From Epiperipatus broadwayi (Eukaryota; Onychophora; Udeonychophora; Euonychophora; Peripatidae): a DNA stretch of 64,000 nt. The stretch spans positions 1,145,349 through 1,209,348 of the forward strand of contig JAQFVV010000252.1 in the NCBI GenBank assembly GCA_028023455.1, given 5' to 3'. The position numbers and the translations under genes are program-made. Within the stretch, counting starts at the first letter, position 1. Each line of letters begins with the position of its first letter. Below are positions 10,299-24,975 of this stretch, piece after piece. A model generated the notes under the pieces. The model was not told the origin of the DNA. It did not search any database and saw nothing but the letters and a program-made list of their open reading frames with translations.

Positions 10299-11906
10299 AT
10301 GTATACAATTATGACAGACAAAAATAAAGCATGGCCCTTATTCCCAGGAGGCTGTAAAGTCACCAACCAAGGCAGCGGTTGGTGGCCAAAGGCGGAGGGT
10401 GCTAAGAATCCCCTGATTGTGGACCCAGGCTGCCATTTGATGACGACTTTTTATTTAGGTACTTACAGCTGCAGATCACTTTCAAGTGAAGAAAGATTGC
10501 AAGAATTAGAAGAAGAACTCTCTTATATTAAATGGGACATTATTGGACTTTGTGAAGTTAGAAGAAAAGGTGAAGAGACAATTGATTTAAAAAGTGGACA
10601 TATACTCTATTATAAAGGCACAAATATTGGAAATACAAGTGGAGTAGGATTCATTATAAATAAAAAGTGGAAGAACAATATTGTGGAGATTGATGGTGTA
10701 TCAAACAGAGTGGCAAGATTAGTTATACAACTTAATAGCAGATATCAAATGCAGATAATTCAGGTTTATGCCCCAACAAGTTCTCATAGTGATGAAGTAG
10801 TAGAGGATTTTTATATGGATATACAAAAGGCTTTTGATCAGAGTAAACAACATTTTAAAATCGTTATGGGAGACTTTAATGCTAGAATTGGTAAACAAAT
10901 GAAAGATGAAAGTGCTGTAGGTAATTTTGGTTATGGTAATAGAAATGAGAAAGGACATAGACTTGTGGAGTTTGCAGAAAAAGAAAAACTTTATATTATG
11001 AATTCTTTTTTTGAGAAAAATGTTAAAAGGAAATGGACATGGAAGAATCCAAATGAAGGTACAGCAGAATTGGATTATATTTTGACTAATAGGAAATACA
11101 TATTTCAAGATTGTAATGTTCTTAATATATTTAACACAGGAAGTGATCATCGATTAGTAAGGTGTAAGATACATGTTAATGTGAAACTAGAGAGACAAAA
11201 ATTATTAAGAAAAACAATATTTACAGTTGATATTCCTAATCTTCAGAAACATTCTAATGAATTTAAATTAGAACTTAGAAATCGGTTTCAAGTATTAGTA
11301 GATTTTGAGCATGATTCAGATTTGAATGAAATTAATATAAAAATAACTGATACACTTTTAAAAACTGCAACAAAGATAGCTGGTAGAAAAAAGCAGCAAT
11401 TGACCAATAAAATTTCTACTGAGACTAGAGAATTTATGAAGAAAAGAAGGAATATGAAGATATACAAAAATGATGCATTAAAAAGAATTGAATATCTCGA
11501 ATTTTGTAAAATGGTGCGGAAAAGAGTTGAAAATGATATAAGAAAGTATAATTGTGAACTAACAAGGAAAGCTGTAGAAGAAAATAAAAGTCTTAAGAAT
11601 ATAAAACAACATTTTGGTATTGGTAGAAAATTTATATCTGCAATAAAAAAAAAAGATGAAATTGTTACTAAAATGAGAGATGACATCATGAAATTGGTAG
11701 AAGATTTTTATCAAGAATTATATAGCAATAAAGAACAAGTACCTCCTATATCTATTACATCTTCTGAACTGCCCAGAATTTTAAATGAAGAAGTGAGACA
11801 TGCAATTAAATGTATGAAGAAGGGAAAGGCTTCAGGTAATGATGGAATTATAATTGATATATTAAAAGAAGCAGGTGAAGAAATAGAAAAAAAAGAAAAA
11901 TTTTAG
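10299..11906 (+). pseudogene. LINE-A endonuclease and N-terminal RT segment
   Basis: 535 codons. After a non-conserved leader, the endonuclease/exonuclease/phosphatase fold is visible in order: LSSEERLQELEEEL, IIGLCEVRRKGEE (metal-binding Glu), GVGFIINKKW, IIQVYAPTSSHSDE, VMGDFNARIG (catalytic Asp-x-Asn), LDYILTNRKYIF and TGSDHRLVRCKI (Ser-Asp-His). A basic linker follows, then the start of the RT fingers (KKGKASGNDGIIIDILKEAG). The frame closes prematurely in an A-rich stretch where the sequence shifts frame. An alternative start, ATG at 10440, lies closer to the domain. It would nick target DNA for target-primed reverse transcription. Not host-derived, although such ORFs are often mislabelled craniofacial development protein 2. 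Confidence 0.85.
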
Positions 11907-13276
11907 CAAAGTTATATACCAAATGTCTAAATGATAAAGATGTACCGGATGATTGGAAGAATGCAGTAATAATATTAATATTTAAAAAAGGTGATAAAGA
12001 AGATATTAGAAATTACAGACCTATCAGCCTTTTATCAGTTTTATATAAAATTTTTACCAAGATAATTACAACTCGTCTACAGAGAACATTGGATTTCCAC
12101 CAACCAAGAGAACAAGCTGGATTTAAAAGTGGTTTTAGTACAGTAGATCGTATCCAGGTGTTGAGAGAAATTATAGAAAGGACAAATGAATATGAGTTGT
12201 CATTATGTTTTGGATTTGTAGATTATGAAAAGGCATTTGATTCTATAAACATTTCTTCAGTGATTAAAGCATTGGATCATCAAGGTATAGATCCAGGATA
12301 TTGTCATATTTTGAAGAATATTTATAAAAATGCAACAGCAACAATTAGATTACATAATGATACTGGGAAAGTCAACATTGGGAAAGGTGTAAGACAAGGT
12401 GACTCCATATCTCCAAAACTTTTTACAGCAGTGCTGCAAGAAGTATTTTGTGGATTAAAATGGGAAACTAAAGGAGTGAAAGTAAATGGAGTTATTTAAG
12501 TCATTTAGATTTTGCAGATGATGTAGTTGTTTTTGCAAATAATGCTTCAGAGCTGCAGGATATGTTGCAGGAATTATCAGATGAAAATAGAAAAGTAGGA
12601 CTAAAGATAAATGTTCAAAAAACTAAAGTAAAGTTTAATCGATTTGCTCAAAATATGAAAATAAAGATTGATTATGATGAATTAGAAGAAGTTAACAGTT
12701 ACAAATACCTTGGTCAGATTATTAATACAGATGGAAACATAATGGAAGAAATATAATCATAGAATTAAACTTGGTTGGAGTGCTTTTGGTAGAAATAACT
12801 TGATACTAAAAGGAAATATGCCTATGTGTTTGAAAAGGGAGGTTTTTAACAAATGTGTTTTACCAGTTCTTACTTATGGATCTGAGACTTGGACACTTAA
12901 TAGAAGAGCAATACAGAGACTTCAGACCACTCAAAGAAGTATGGAGAGATGTATGTTGGGAGTAACATGAAGAGATCGAAAACACAATGTATGGGTAAGA
13001 GAACAAACAGGTGTTACTGACCTCATTGAAAAAATTAAAAGATTGAAGTGGAGTTGGGCTGGTCATATTGCTAGAAGAGATGATAATAGATGGACAATTG
13101 AAATTTTAAACTGGATTCCAAGAGATTGTAAAAGACCCAGAAAGAGACCACGTGTGAGATTGATGGATGAAATAAGAAAGTGTGCAGGGGTGATGTGGAG
13201 AAGGGAAGCTGAAGATCGGAGAAGATGGATTAAACTTGGAGAGACCTTCATCCTGCAGTGGATTGATAATGGTTGA
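11890..13276 (+). pseudogene. LINE-A reverse transcriptase, broken into several frames
   Basis: The RT continues in three frames. 12089-12499 has FVDYEKAFDS (palm motif A) and GVRQGDSISPKLF (motif B). 12500-12756 has HLDFADDVVVFA (motif C, catalytic FADD at 12511-12522) and YKYLGQIINTDG. 12757-13276 carries the thumb and C-terminal part: YGSETWTLNRR, RLKWSWAGHIARRDDNRWT and GVMWRREAEDRRRW. One TGA replaces an expected sense codon at 12968. All core RT motifs remain readable, so the copy is fairly young, but it cannot make a full protein. Confidence 0.85.
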
Positions 13277-13292
13277 TAATGATGATGATGAT

Positions 13293-13865
13293 TGCTATAA
13301 ATCATATAAAAATTGCCGTTATTTTTTTTACCAAAACTAATTGTGTCTCCTCCTCATAATATACATATATTAAAGCTTAATCATTTTATATTATTATTAA
13401 GGATTAAAACATTTAAATCAGCCTTGTCTATATCTAGAATAAGAACTAAAACATTACAATAGATTCTTTTGAGTTTTTATCAGACTGTCCCTAAAAATTA
13501 AAAAAAAAACTAAATAGATTTAAAATTGCATTTCATATTTAAAACTATTTCAGCTCAACACATTCTAATATTTGTTTAGTTAGAAATAATAATTAAAAAA
13601 ATTTCCTTTTATTACAACTAAAATCAAAAATTTATATTCATTTCTTTTCTCTCCTTTTTTTAAATATTTTAAATCTTAAGGCTAAATATATTTTATCTTC
13701 TTTGTTTAAAGCTTTTAAAATTTCATATAATATTATTATTGCTTAAAATTAATTAGCCCAGTAAGAATAAGCAATTTTTATTTTATTTAGTGTGTATTTC
13801 ACTATTTATTATTGCAGAGAAAATGTTTTTTTTTTGTTGTTGTTGTTGTTAAACTATTTGAATTG
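13293..13865. other. AT-rich spacer
   Basis: No coding signal. Contains poly(T)/GTT runs near 13826-13850. Confidence 0.45.
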
Positions 13866-13869
13866 ACAA

Positions 13870-14515
13870 ATTGCTAAAAAAAAATCTATATATCAAATAT
13901 ATAAATGGTAAAGATATACCAAATGATTAGAAGAAAATAATAAAGACATTGTTATTTGATAAAAAAAAAATTAGAAAGAAGACATTAAAAAAGACCTGTA
14001 AACCTTTTAACACTTCTATTCAGAATTATGTAAAGTCATTATAATGTATCTACAGTGACTTTAGACTCAGGTCAATCAAAAAAGCAAGAAGGTTTGTTAA
14101 ATGATTACAGCATAATATATCACACATAAATATACTTTACAATTGTAGATTATAAAAAGGCGTTTTATTTTATACACATTTTGGGGCAATTAAAGTTTTA
14201 ATAATATCAAGGAATAGACAGGGATATTATCAAATATTGAAAAATATTTATCAAAAATGATTATAATACAAGATGAGAGTATAAACTTCAATGTAATTTC
14301 ATCTTTCGAAACAATAGTTTTAAGAAAGTAATTTGTGAATCAAAAAATAAATGATCATTACTTAGATCATTTGGATTTTGAAAATAATGTTTGCTCCAAA
14401 ACTTCAAAACTGTTTAGAAGAACTACCAGATTAACTCAAGAAAGTAACACTAAAGATAAATGTTAAAAATGCTAAATTAATATTCAATGGCTTATCAACA
14501 AAAATATACAAATTA
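13870..14515 (+). mobile_element. LINE-A fragment, RT part 1 (interrupted copy)
   Basis: Starts at TATATCAAATATATAAATGG, matching LINE-A near 11915, and runs colinearly through the motif A/B region and the position of FADD (TTGGATTTTGAAAATAATG) to the equivalent of 12660. It is heavily decayed, with many stops. The copy resumes at about 15900. Confidence 0.7.
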
Positions 14516-14519
14516 AAAA

Positions 14520-15895
<1,376 letters not shown>

Positions 15896-15899
15896 TCAC

Positions 15900-16395
15900 T
15901 GAATCTTGGACAGATTATTAATACATACTGAAATATAATGGATAAAACAGAATTAAGTGAAATGATTTATTAGAAATGACTTAATGTTAAAACAAAATAT
16001 GTTTAAGTACCTGAAAAGTTTTAAATAAAAATGTTGTACCAGTGGTTACTAGTACATCTGGGATTTTGTAAAGTAGCAATGCAAATAGTTCATAACTTAC
16101 AGCAAAAGTGAAGAGATATGTATTTGAAAATATTAAGGAAAGATTAATAATGGGATACATGAATGAAAATACAAGTAGCTATACTGATATTAATGAAAAA
16201 AGTAAGAATTAAAATAAAATTAGGACAAACATATGGATAGAAAATGGTAATAGATAGATAACTAAAGTTTTAAATTGAGCCCCATGAAATTAAAAATGGT
16301 GCTGAAATGATGTGAAAAAAAATATTACAGATTGGAGAAATTGGATTGTAGTCATTTTTCATCCTGCAGTTTGTAGAAAATATTAAAAAGTGATA
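15900..16395 (+). mobile_element. LINE-A fragment, 3' part 2 of the interrupted copy
   Basis: Resumes at CTTGGACAGATTATTAATAC, equivalent to LINE-A 12710. It follows the thumb and C-terminal region and ends at TTCATCCTGCAGTTTGTAG followed by a GATAATAAT tail, equivalent to 13247-13290. Decayed. Confidence 0.7.
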
Positions 16396-16399
16396 ATAA

Positions 16400-17420
16400 T
16401 ATTTAAATAAAAAATTTACTCCAAAAAAGCTTTTATTTCAACTGTGATATTCTAGAAGCTCAAACTTATAAAATATAAACATTTAATTTTTTTTAGAGCT
16501 GATAATAAAAAATATTAAAAAAAATGAAAATGTACAATTCCAAATGCAATTCTTGCTGAAAGAGATTGATAAATATTCTGAAGAATTGAGACTAAAAATT
16601 ACAAAAATCTCAGCAGATAAGCTCACATTCAACTATAAAACTGCTATATATCACAAAGTTTTAAAAAGTAACATTCAATTAACAAATTAGTTGACATAAT
16701 ATACACTTATAATATTTGACTAGATTAAAATATTTTGAATATTTAAAATCCATTATGAATTTTAGAACTCGATCCGATTCTTATAGGTTTCTGAAGTAAA
16801 TGTAAAGTCTAATTTTGTTTAATGTCCTCCCTGACAAATGATGCATTCTAAATTAAAGATTATTTTTTATATGTTAGTTTATACTGTAATAGATCTCTAA
16901 TTTAATAGTGAGTTTACTTTTCTCTGAAGTATAATTCCAATATTTTTTTTTCTTCAAGATATTTTTTATAACTACTTGAAATTAATTAACTAGTTTAAAA
17001 TCATAAAAAAAAAAAATAGAAAGAATAACAACTTAATTGATTTAAGCCAGCCTGGAAAAAAAAATCTATAAATTGCTGCATAAAATGTTTTTAAAATAAA
17101 TGTAAAATATAATAAAAAAATTTAAATTAAAAATAAACAAAATTTATGCAACATGTGTATATATTTACATTTTGTTTTTGTTTGTATCAGCCCATTTTTC
17201 AAGTCCACTTTTTTGCAAATATCCATCAGCGCAAAACGTCAGAACACCCTCTCTCACTATGCATGCATATCCAAATAACCGTCATTTTTTGAGTAATGTA
17301 AACATAAAGACATGGAATGCTTCAATGTATTTAATTTTTTCGTTTTTTATTGGTACAACATTGCTATATATATATGAAAAGAATATATAAACAAAAGAAA
17401 ATGTATGAATAAATAAATAA
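16400..17420. other. AT-rich spacer, no gene seen
   Basis: The open frame 17172-17390 has no motif or splice context. No repeat was recognised. Confidence 0.4.
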
Positions 17421-17425
17421 CAAAA

Positions 17426-17548
17426 CAATTACTTATCTACACTACTAATTTGATATTTCAATCAGATGACTAGCCTTCATCATGAAAATCCTGATGAAAA
17501 ATAGTTGTCCAGTTGAAATATTAAAAATAGCTGTATAGATAAGTAATT
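17426..17548. repeat. Palindrome with hammerhead-like core in each arm
   Basis: Left arm 17426-17484 pairs imperfectly with right arm 17488-17548 (outer arms CAATTACTTATCTACA and TGTATAGATAAGTAATTG). The right arm reads CTGATGA (17491-17497), a 17-nt gap, then GAAATATT. The left arm, on the minus strand, reads ATGATGA, a 17-nt gap, then GAAATATC. CUGAUGA...GAAA is the conserved core of hammerhead ribozymes, which occur in Penelope-like and other retroelements. Stem II is weak in both arms, so activity is doubtful. Confidence 0.55.
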
Positions 17549-17549
17549 G

Positions 17550-19330
17550 TATTAAATGTATATATATATATTCAACAATAACTTTGAACCTCATTAAATG
17601 TATATGAAAATTAAGCACTATCTAACCAAATAGTTTAACTACACTATGGTTAACAAACCAAAGAAATACAAAAAGACCATCCATTCTGTACACTGCTCAT
17701 TCTAAATAAACCTAAATTTGCCAAACCTGTTGAAATTTCAAAATGGAATTAGTATTAGTAACATATATAAACAATTATGAAATCATTCCATTCTGAAATT
17801 TCAGCACATTTGATGAATTTAGCTTTATTAACATTGAAGAGCAGAAAAGAATAAATAGTCTCCTCTATTTTTTAAATGTAGTGTGATGGCTTTGATTAAA
17901 TATTTTACAGTTAAATGAATTGATTATATATAATTACTAAATAACAACATTAAGATATATATGTAATTTAGATGAAAATAACTACTCTTCCTCTTATCCA
18001 CTATGAATAGACAGCACTCCATATAAATAAAAAAAAATTAAAAATGGACAGTCATTCATTTTTAAAGCCTACTATTAAATTAAGTAATATCTATTGACAG
18101 AACTGTAATTGTAATATAAATTAATAGAAGAAACAAAAAACAGCCAATTTTAGCACAAACCATTCCTTTTTCACTGTGTATGTATTTCAGATAACTCCAC
18201 AATCATCAGGTTATTCAGAGATTTTATCACCTAGTAAACATATTAGAGCTCATATCTCAAGTTCTACTTAAGTATATATAGTGAAATAAATGATATATAA
18301 TATATAGTGATATCAAAAATAATTTTATAATTCATTGTTTTAGAGTTATCATAAGAAGTTTAAGTCCCATAAATAACCAACTGGTCTACTATTTATGAAA
18401 TTTAAGGTCATAGTTTATTACTCTCTGACTGCAGTAAATCATATAGTGCATATATATGTATATTAAATATATACAAACTAATATGATTCAGGGATACAGT
18501 TAATTATAAATGAGAAATTTTCTCCCTCTCTGTGATATATAAACTGAACTTGTGCAAGTAATGTGCCAATTTAAAATCATGTTCATGATCCATTCAAGCT
18601 CTTATTTAGGAACCATCAATAATTGGTGTTTATATAAAGAATAAGTTTTAATCATGATGGATCAGCTATGTTTTTAAAACATTTATTGATGAGAGAGTAT
18701 ATTTCCAATTCTATAGCATACATATGAAAAGTAGTCCCTTCCACAATATTGTATGTATATGAATTGCTATAGGATTAATTATATATACATGTGTGTGTAT
18801 GTTAATAATGAAATCTATTAAATGAATAGAACATTAAAATGGCATGTTAAAAAGATTTGCCATACTAAAAGTAACAAAATTTTTATTCAGAGTATAGATT
18901 CTGCCTGAAGATCTACTTCATTTAGATATCAATTTTTTGTTTTCATATGTATAATTGAATATTTTAACATTAATCACAGAATGCAAAGATTTCTCATAGT
19001 TTGCTGCAGTTGAAATGCTTTTTCAAGAAAATCTAATCTACAGCACCAGATTCACATGTAAAATAAAATCAGTCACTTCATTTTCTTTATTGTGAATTGC
19101 ATTGTAAGCTAAAAATAGTGAGTATTGTTGCATAAAATGACTTAATCTTTAATGGGCTGTATTTAGAACAGCTTTATTAAGAGCAGAAATGTAATTCATT
19201 AAACTTTCATTCAAAGCCATTTTGTAATCTTGAGAAATAAATACAAACTAGATAGTCATACTACATCTAAATCCTAGACTAGTTTCTATATATTGGTTTT
19301 CTTCAATAAAAAGCATATACATAGCATATT
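17550..19330. other. AT-rich spacer, no gene seen
   Basis: No coding frame, RNA gene or repeat with clear ends. Confidence 0.4.
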
Positions 19331-19339
19331 TTATATACT

Positions 19340-22240
19340 ATGTGGATGCAGAATGAAGTTTGTTGTTAATAGAAAGTATTCTTTGATTTCTCTTTGAGTC
19401 CTTAAAGAAATTGAGCAGGGCAAATTCATAATATCTAATCAATACTTATTTGTTATTGCAGCTATTACTACTATATGATTATTCATATCTTCTCACCATC
19501 ATGCATCAGACAATGTATTAAGTTTATTAGTTTTTGTCCTCTGAATTTATGATTAAGAAACATTAAGGTCTTTTTTATCAATTTCCTGATAGCTCTTAAC
19601 TGAAATACCTGTTGAGTTTTCTTGAAAATGAAACCAATGTATGTATAATGGCAGACAAAATTAAATTATGGTTTTTTATTTCCAGTAGGCTGTAAAATCA
19701 CCAGACAAAGCAACAGATTGTGCCCAAAGGTAGGTGGTGCTGAGAATTCCCTAGTTCTGAACCAAAACAGCAATTTAATGATGGCCTTTTATTAGATACT
19801 TATAACTAGATGTCACTTTTAAGGGGAAGATGATTACAAAAGTTGGAAGACAAACTGTTAACATTAATTGGGACATCATAAATGAAGTTTGAAGAAAAGA
19901 TAAAGAAACAATTGATTTTAAAAGTGGAAATTTATTATACTTTCAAAGACACAAACATTGGAAGCACAAGTTTAGTAGGATTCATTATAAATAAAAAAAA
20001 GAATATTGAAGATTTATGGCATATCAGACAGAATGGCAAGATTAGTTATTCCACTTAATGAAATAATTCAGGTTTATATACCAACAAGTTCTAATATCAT
20101 TTTTATATGGATTAATAAAAAGCTTTTGATCAAACCAGACATTTTAAAATTGCCATGGAAGACTCTAATGCTAGAATTGGTAAATAACTGAAAGGTGAAA
20201 GTGTTATGAGTAAATTTCATTATGATTAATGAGACATATTTTGGAGTTTTCAGAAAAGAAAATTATATTATGAATATTTTTTTGAGTAAAATGGTAAACA
20301 AAAATGAATATGAAATCATCCAGATGAAAGTTTAGCAGAATTGTATTGTATTTTGTAACAGAAAATATGATTTTCAAAATTGTAATGTTCTTAATAAATT
20401 CAACACAGGAAGTTATCATCAATTAGTGAGATTTAAGATATATGTTAATACAAAACTAGAGACCGAAAATATTTAAAAAGCCAATAGTCACAGTTAATAT
20501 TCATAACTTTTAGAAACATTCCAATGAATTTAAATTAAAAGTTGCAAATTATTTAAAAATATTAACAGATTTTGAACATGTTCTGGTTTGAATTAAATCA
20601 AAAGAAAGATAATTGATTCACTTTTAAGAACTGTAACAAAGATAGTCGATTCAAAAAAGCAGCAACTAAATCAGTAAAATATCTACTGAGGCAAGACAAT
20701 TTATGAAGAAAAGAAAGAATATGAAAATATATAAAAGTAAGAAGCTTTGAATATTTAAAATTTTAATATTTAAAATTTTGTACAATGGTAGAAAAACAGT
20801 TAACAACATAAGAAGATATAATTGTGAAATAGCAAGAAAAGCTATGGAAGAAAACAAAAATACCAAAAGTGTAAAACAATGGATTTATATTAGTAAAAAA
20901 ACATATTTGTATAATAAAAAGAATGGATGGAACTATTACTAAAAAAAGAGATGACATTGTAAAATGTGTGGAAGATTTCTATAAAAAATTAAATGCTAAT
21001 AAAAAAGAAGAAACCAAATGCCCCTTATACTCACTACATCTTCTGAAATCCTCAGGATTTTAAATGAAGTGATAAAATGTGATTAATTATGTGAAGAAGA
21101 GAAAAGCTCCAGGTAATAATAAAATTATAATCACTATCTTAAAAGAAGCAAGTGAAAAAATAGAAAAATTGTTGGCAAAGTTATATAACAAATGTCTAAA
21201 TAATACAAGTTGTATCAGATAATTGGAGGAATCAAGTATTAATATTAATATTTCAAAAGAGTTTATAAAGAGGATTTAAAAATTTACACTTGTCTACAGA
21301 AAACTTTGGATTTTAACAAATGAAAAGAACAAAATATATTTAAAAGTGGGTTTAGCATAGTGGAACACATACAAGTATTGAAAAAAATTATACAAAAGAC
21401 CAATGAAATGAGTTTCCATTATGTTTTAGATTTCTAGATTATGAAAAGACACTTGATTCTAAAATCATTTCTTTAGTGATTAAAGCATTAAATCATAAAC
21501 ATGGAAACTCAAAATATTGTCATATTCTGAAGAATATTTATCAAAATGCAACAGCAGTAATTAGATAATATCAATATACTAAAAAGATTACAGTAAGAAG
21601 AGTGGATGACAGGATGACTCTATATTTTTAAAATATTTTACAGAAGCTTTATAAGAGATATTTTGTGAATTAATTGGGAAGCTAAGGGAGTAAGGAGATT
21701 ATTTGATTCATTTAGATATTGTTATTGAAAATGTTTTGGAGCTTCAGGAAATGTGTTAAGACTTATTAGATGAAAGTAAAAAAGTAGGAATAAAAGTAAA
21801 TGCTAAAAAAAACAAATAATATTTAATAGAATTTTTCAAAATTAAAGATTAATAATGGTGAATGAGAAGAAGTTAGCAACTAAAAACACCTTAGTCAGAT
21901 TATTAATATAGATTGAAGCATAATGAATGAACTTAATCACAGAATTAAATTTGAAGGCAGTGCTTTTGGTAGAAATAACTTAATATTAAAAGAAAATATG
22001 GTTATGTGTTAGAAAAGGTTTATAATAAATGTGCTTACCAATTCTTACTTACAGATCTGAGATTTGGACACTTAATGGAAGATTCATACAGAGACTTTAG
22101 ACCATTCAATGTAGTATGGAAAGATTTATGTTAGGAGTAACAATAAGGAATACAAAACTAAATACATGAGTGAAAACAAACAACAAGTATTAGTAGCATG
22201 GTTGAAAGAATTAAAAAATTGAAATGACACTGATCTGAAG
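19340..22240 (+). mobile_element. LINE-A copy, near full length, heavily decayed
   Basis: Colinear with the 9975-13290 copy from the 5' untranslated region (GAGCAGGGCAAATTCATAAT at 19417) through the endonuclease (TTCCACTTAATGAAATAATTCAGG; AAGACTCTAATGCTAGAATT) and RT to the C-terminal region near 22235. Numerous indels and stops; only short open frames remain. It lacks the last 200 bp and the GAT tail. It is clearly older than the 10-kb copy. Confidence 0.8.
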
Positions 22241-22244
22241 ATAT

Positions 22245-23400
22245 TTTTTTAGTATTATTTTTATTTAAAAGAAAAAGGCTTAATTTTAAAAACAATAATG
22301 GTATACAGAGTATTTATTTTTAAATTTTATATACTCTTTACCAAACAAAGCTCACATGACAAGAGATTTGGATTTACTGATACTCCCAAGCTTATAGCAA
22401 GTGGCTCTAAAGTGAAGAAAAATTGTTTTTTGTGTAAATGTTTATATTGTTGACTCAAATGATAATTAATTTTAAAGCATATATAATATATTCAAAGATT
22501 TTAATCAAAATGTTCGCAGCATGGCAAAAATTTTATGGATTTTGTATATTATTAATTTGCATAATTTCAATAAATGTATTAAATATTTTTTTATAATTTT
22601 TAATATGTATTTTATAAAAGAAACTTTCTTTGAATGTAGTTGCCAAAATCTGAATCTTCTAGAATCAGATATCATTTGAGAAAATTCTGAATAGAAACCA
22701 TTTTACATATGACATTGATACTTAATTTACAACACTTCTGCTATGATCTTTAAAGCTATTTAGATTTAAAATCATACTTTGAATTTTTAGCTTTAAGCTT
22801 TATTTAATAGTTTAAGAATGTTTTTACTACATTTAAAGTAAAGATCTTTATAATGTTCTATGGTCTCTGAATCGAACACATTAGAATGCTAATTTTAAAT
22901 AATCTAAAAAACTTCATGCCATACTAACCACCTTAGCCTTAATTGGTACACTACAAATAGATAAATTAGTCTGTTATTTTTAGTTTTATTTGTCTTCACT
23001 TTCTAAAATTGCAGCAAATAAGATATTTCATTGGGATTATTATTTTTCAAGCTAGAAGTTTTATTTTGAATGGGCATGAAAAAAGTTCTGTAGATATTTG
23101 TAAATCAAGATAGATCATAGTTCAACTGATTATTTTTTATATGTTAATAATTTGAAAGAAAAAGTGATAACTTGTTATTTGTATTTTTAAAATAAACATG
23201 TTATTGCTAGAAGAGATTGTAATTTAGCCTATATTACATTATCTATTTTGTAATTATTTTCTTATTCATTTTACTTTTGTTCCTTCTTATTATTTTACTT
23301 CTATCTCTTTACATTAATAAACATTTTATAAAGATGGTAAATTTATCAAAATGTGAATTTTCTTACTGAGTATTTTACAGCACTATGTTAGAGCTCTTTT
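22245..23400. other. AT-rich spacer, no gene seen
   Basis: No recognisable feature. Confidence 0.4.
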
Positions 23401-23404
23401 TTAA

Positions 23405-23620
<216 letters not shown>

Positions 23621-24534
23621 ATCTAATTGTGATATTTTTGCTGCTCTAAGTAAGCCAAATAATTTAGCATCAACCTCTTTTCTTTAATACTGAACAGTTA
23701 CTAGCTAATTCACTCCCAAACACAATGAAAAATCTGAATCTTGATCCTCACTGATAAGATCAATGTCAAATAAATTCAAACTGGTTGAAATAAATTTGCA
23801 TCAGTGCTCTCAGTCAATCAGGGTCCTAAACATTTTGCTTCTCTTTATTAATGTTATAACCCAGGTTTCATACATTATGTAATTTCCATAGTAATGTCAA
23901 TAGTTATTCTTGCATATCAATTTTTTTAATATTTTTGTGTTAAAAGATAGAAATAATCTACATTATGAATTACAAAAAAAAATGTGTGTTTTTGTAACAT
24001 TATATAATTTGTTTATTATTTATTTCTTCTATAAAAATTTGACAGTTTTATGTTAGAAATAATCTATCTCTACACAGACTTTTACAGGAAAAAACTTTAT
24101 ATAGTTTTAGTATTGCTACTATGCAAATATTTTATCTGTCTTTTCAATTATTCAACAATATTTGAATACAAGAACTTAAATTGGTTATAATTTACATCTA
24201 TACATTGAAGCTGCTATAAGTATTGTAACAATATACATGATTTTAATTATACTGTACTCATATAAATAAACAAAAAATAAAAACACTAAAATTTGTAAAG
24301 ATAATAAATTTTATTGAGTGCATATGGCAGCAGCCATTTTTTATCTTAGGGTTTTCATTAAATCTAATCCAATTTCATTTAACTATGTTTTCTTCATGTT
24401 AAATAAGCTGAAAGTACAGATGTTTTTTCCCTCACTCTTTTCCCCCAAAAGTTGGCATAGTATAATATTTGATGTGATAAATAATATGTTGGACTATTTC
24501 CAATATCTACCAGTAAATGTAGAATGTATAGAAA

Positions 24535-24745
24535 ATTTTAAACTTTATTTAAGCTTCTCAAATACAAACAACTTGTTAGTAATAACACAAATAAACAACA
24601 CAGAATAGTAATTACACAATGTTTCAAGTAGTATTATTCTCCACTGGCTTGACCTGTGACATTATTCACATAAGAGTTGAATTTACACCTTTAGATTCTT
24701 GAATTTCAAATTTTAAGGCAATACTCTAATCAACTGAGCTATTGA
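24535..24745 (-). mobile_element. tRNA-like SINE, minus copy
   Basis: On the minus strand it begins TCAATAGCTCAGTTGATTAG (A-box region), passes a B-box-like segment, and ends in the 3' tail GTATTTGAGAAGCTTAAATA. The mirror copy adjoins it directly. Confidence 0.75.
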
Positions 24746-24975
24746 CAGAATACCTCAGTTGGTTAGAGTGTTGCCTTAACATTCAATATATGTGAATCTA
24801 AAAATGTATGTTTGACTCCTATGTTAATACTATCACTGGTCAGGCTGCAAGACCTAAAGAAGAATGGAGAATAATACTATTTAAAATGTTGTGTAATTAC
24901 TAATCTGTGATGTCTATTTGTGTGTTATTCCTAACAAATTCTTTGTATTTGAAAAGTTTAAATAAATTTTAAAAT
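24746..24975 (+). mobile_element. tRNA-like SINE, plus copy
   Basis: Begins CCTCAGTTGGTTAGAGTGTT (a good tRNA A-box with D-arm-like context). The B-box-like GTTTGACTCC follows about 60 bp later, then the body and the tail GTATTTGAAAAGTTTAAATA. Full-length, about 230 bp. It faces the previous copy head-to-head with almost no spacer. Confidence 0.8.

Larger units (their letters stand above)
9975..13290 (+). mobile_element. LINE-A, nearly full-length non-LTR retrotransposon
   Basis: A 3.3-kb element with 5' untranslated region (about 9975-10298), apurinic-type endonuclease, reverse transcriptase and a C-terminal segment. It ends in a (GAT)n/(AAT)n tail at 13262-13292 instead of poly(A), as in RTE-like elements. 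The 5' edge is set by homology to the copy starting near 19340. Lesions are few: a frameshift near 11893, another near 12497, a third near 12752, and one in-frame TGA at about 12968. The clade (RTE-like) is inferred from the tail and the C-terminal signature. Confidence 0.85.

Noticed and set aside
10719-11689. Minus-strand open frames of 143 and 133 aa
   Set aside because: They are antisense shadows of the LINE-A endonuclease and RT frame, hydrophobic because of complementary AT-rich codons.
24720-24780. tRNA gene near the A-box-like sequence
   Set aside because: No acceptor or anticodon stem can be completed; the A- and B-box-like words belong to the SINE head.
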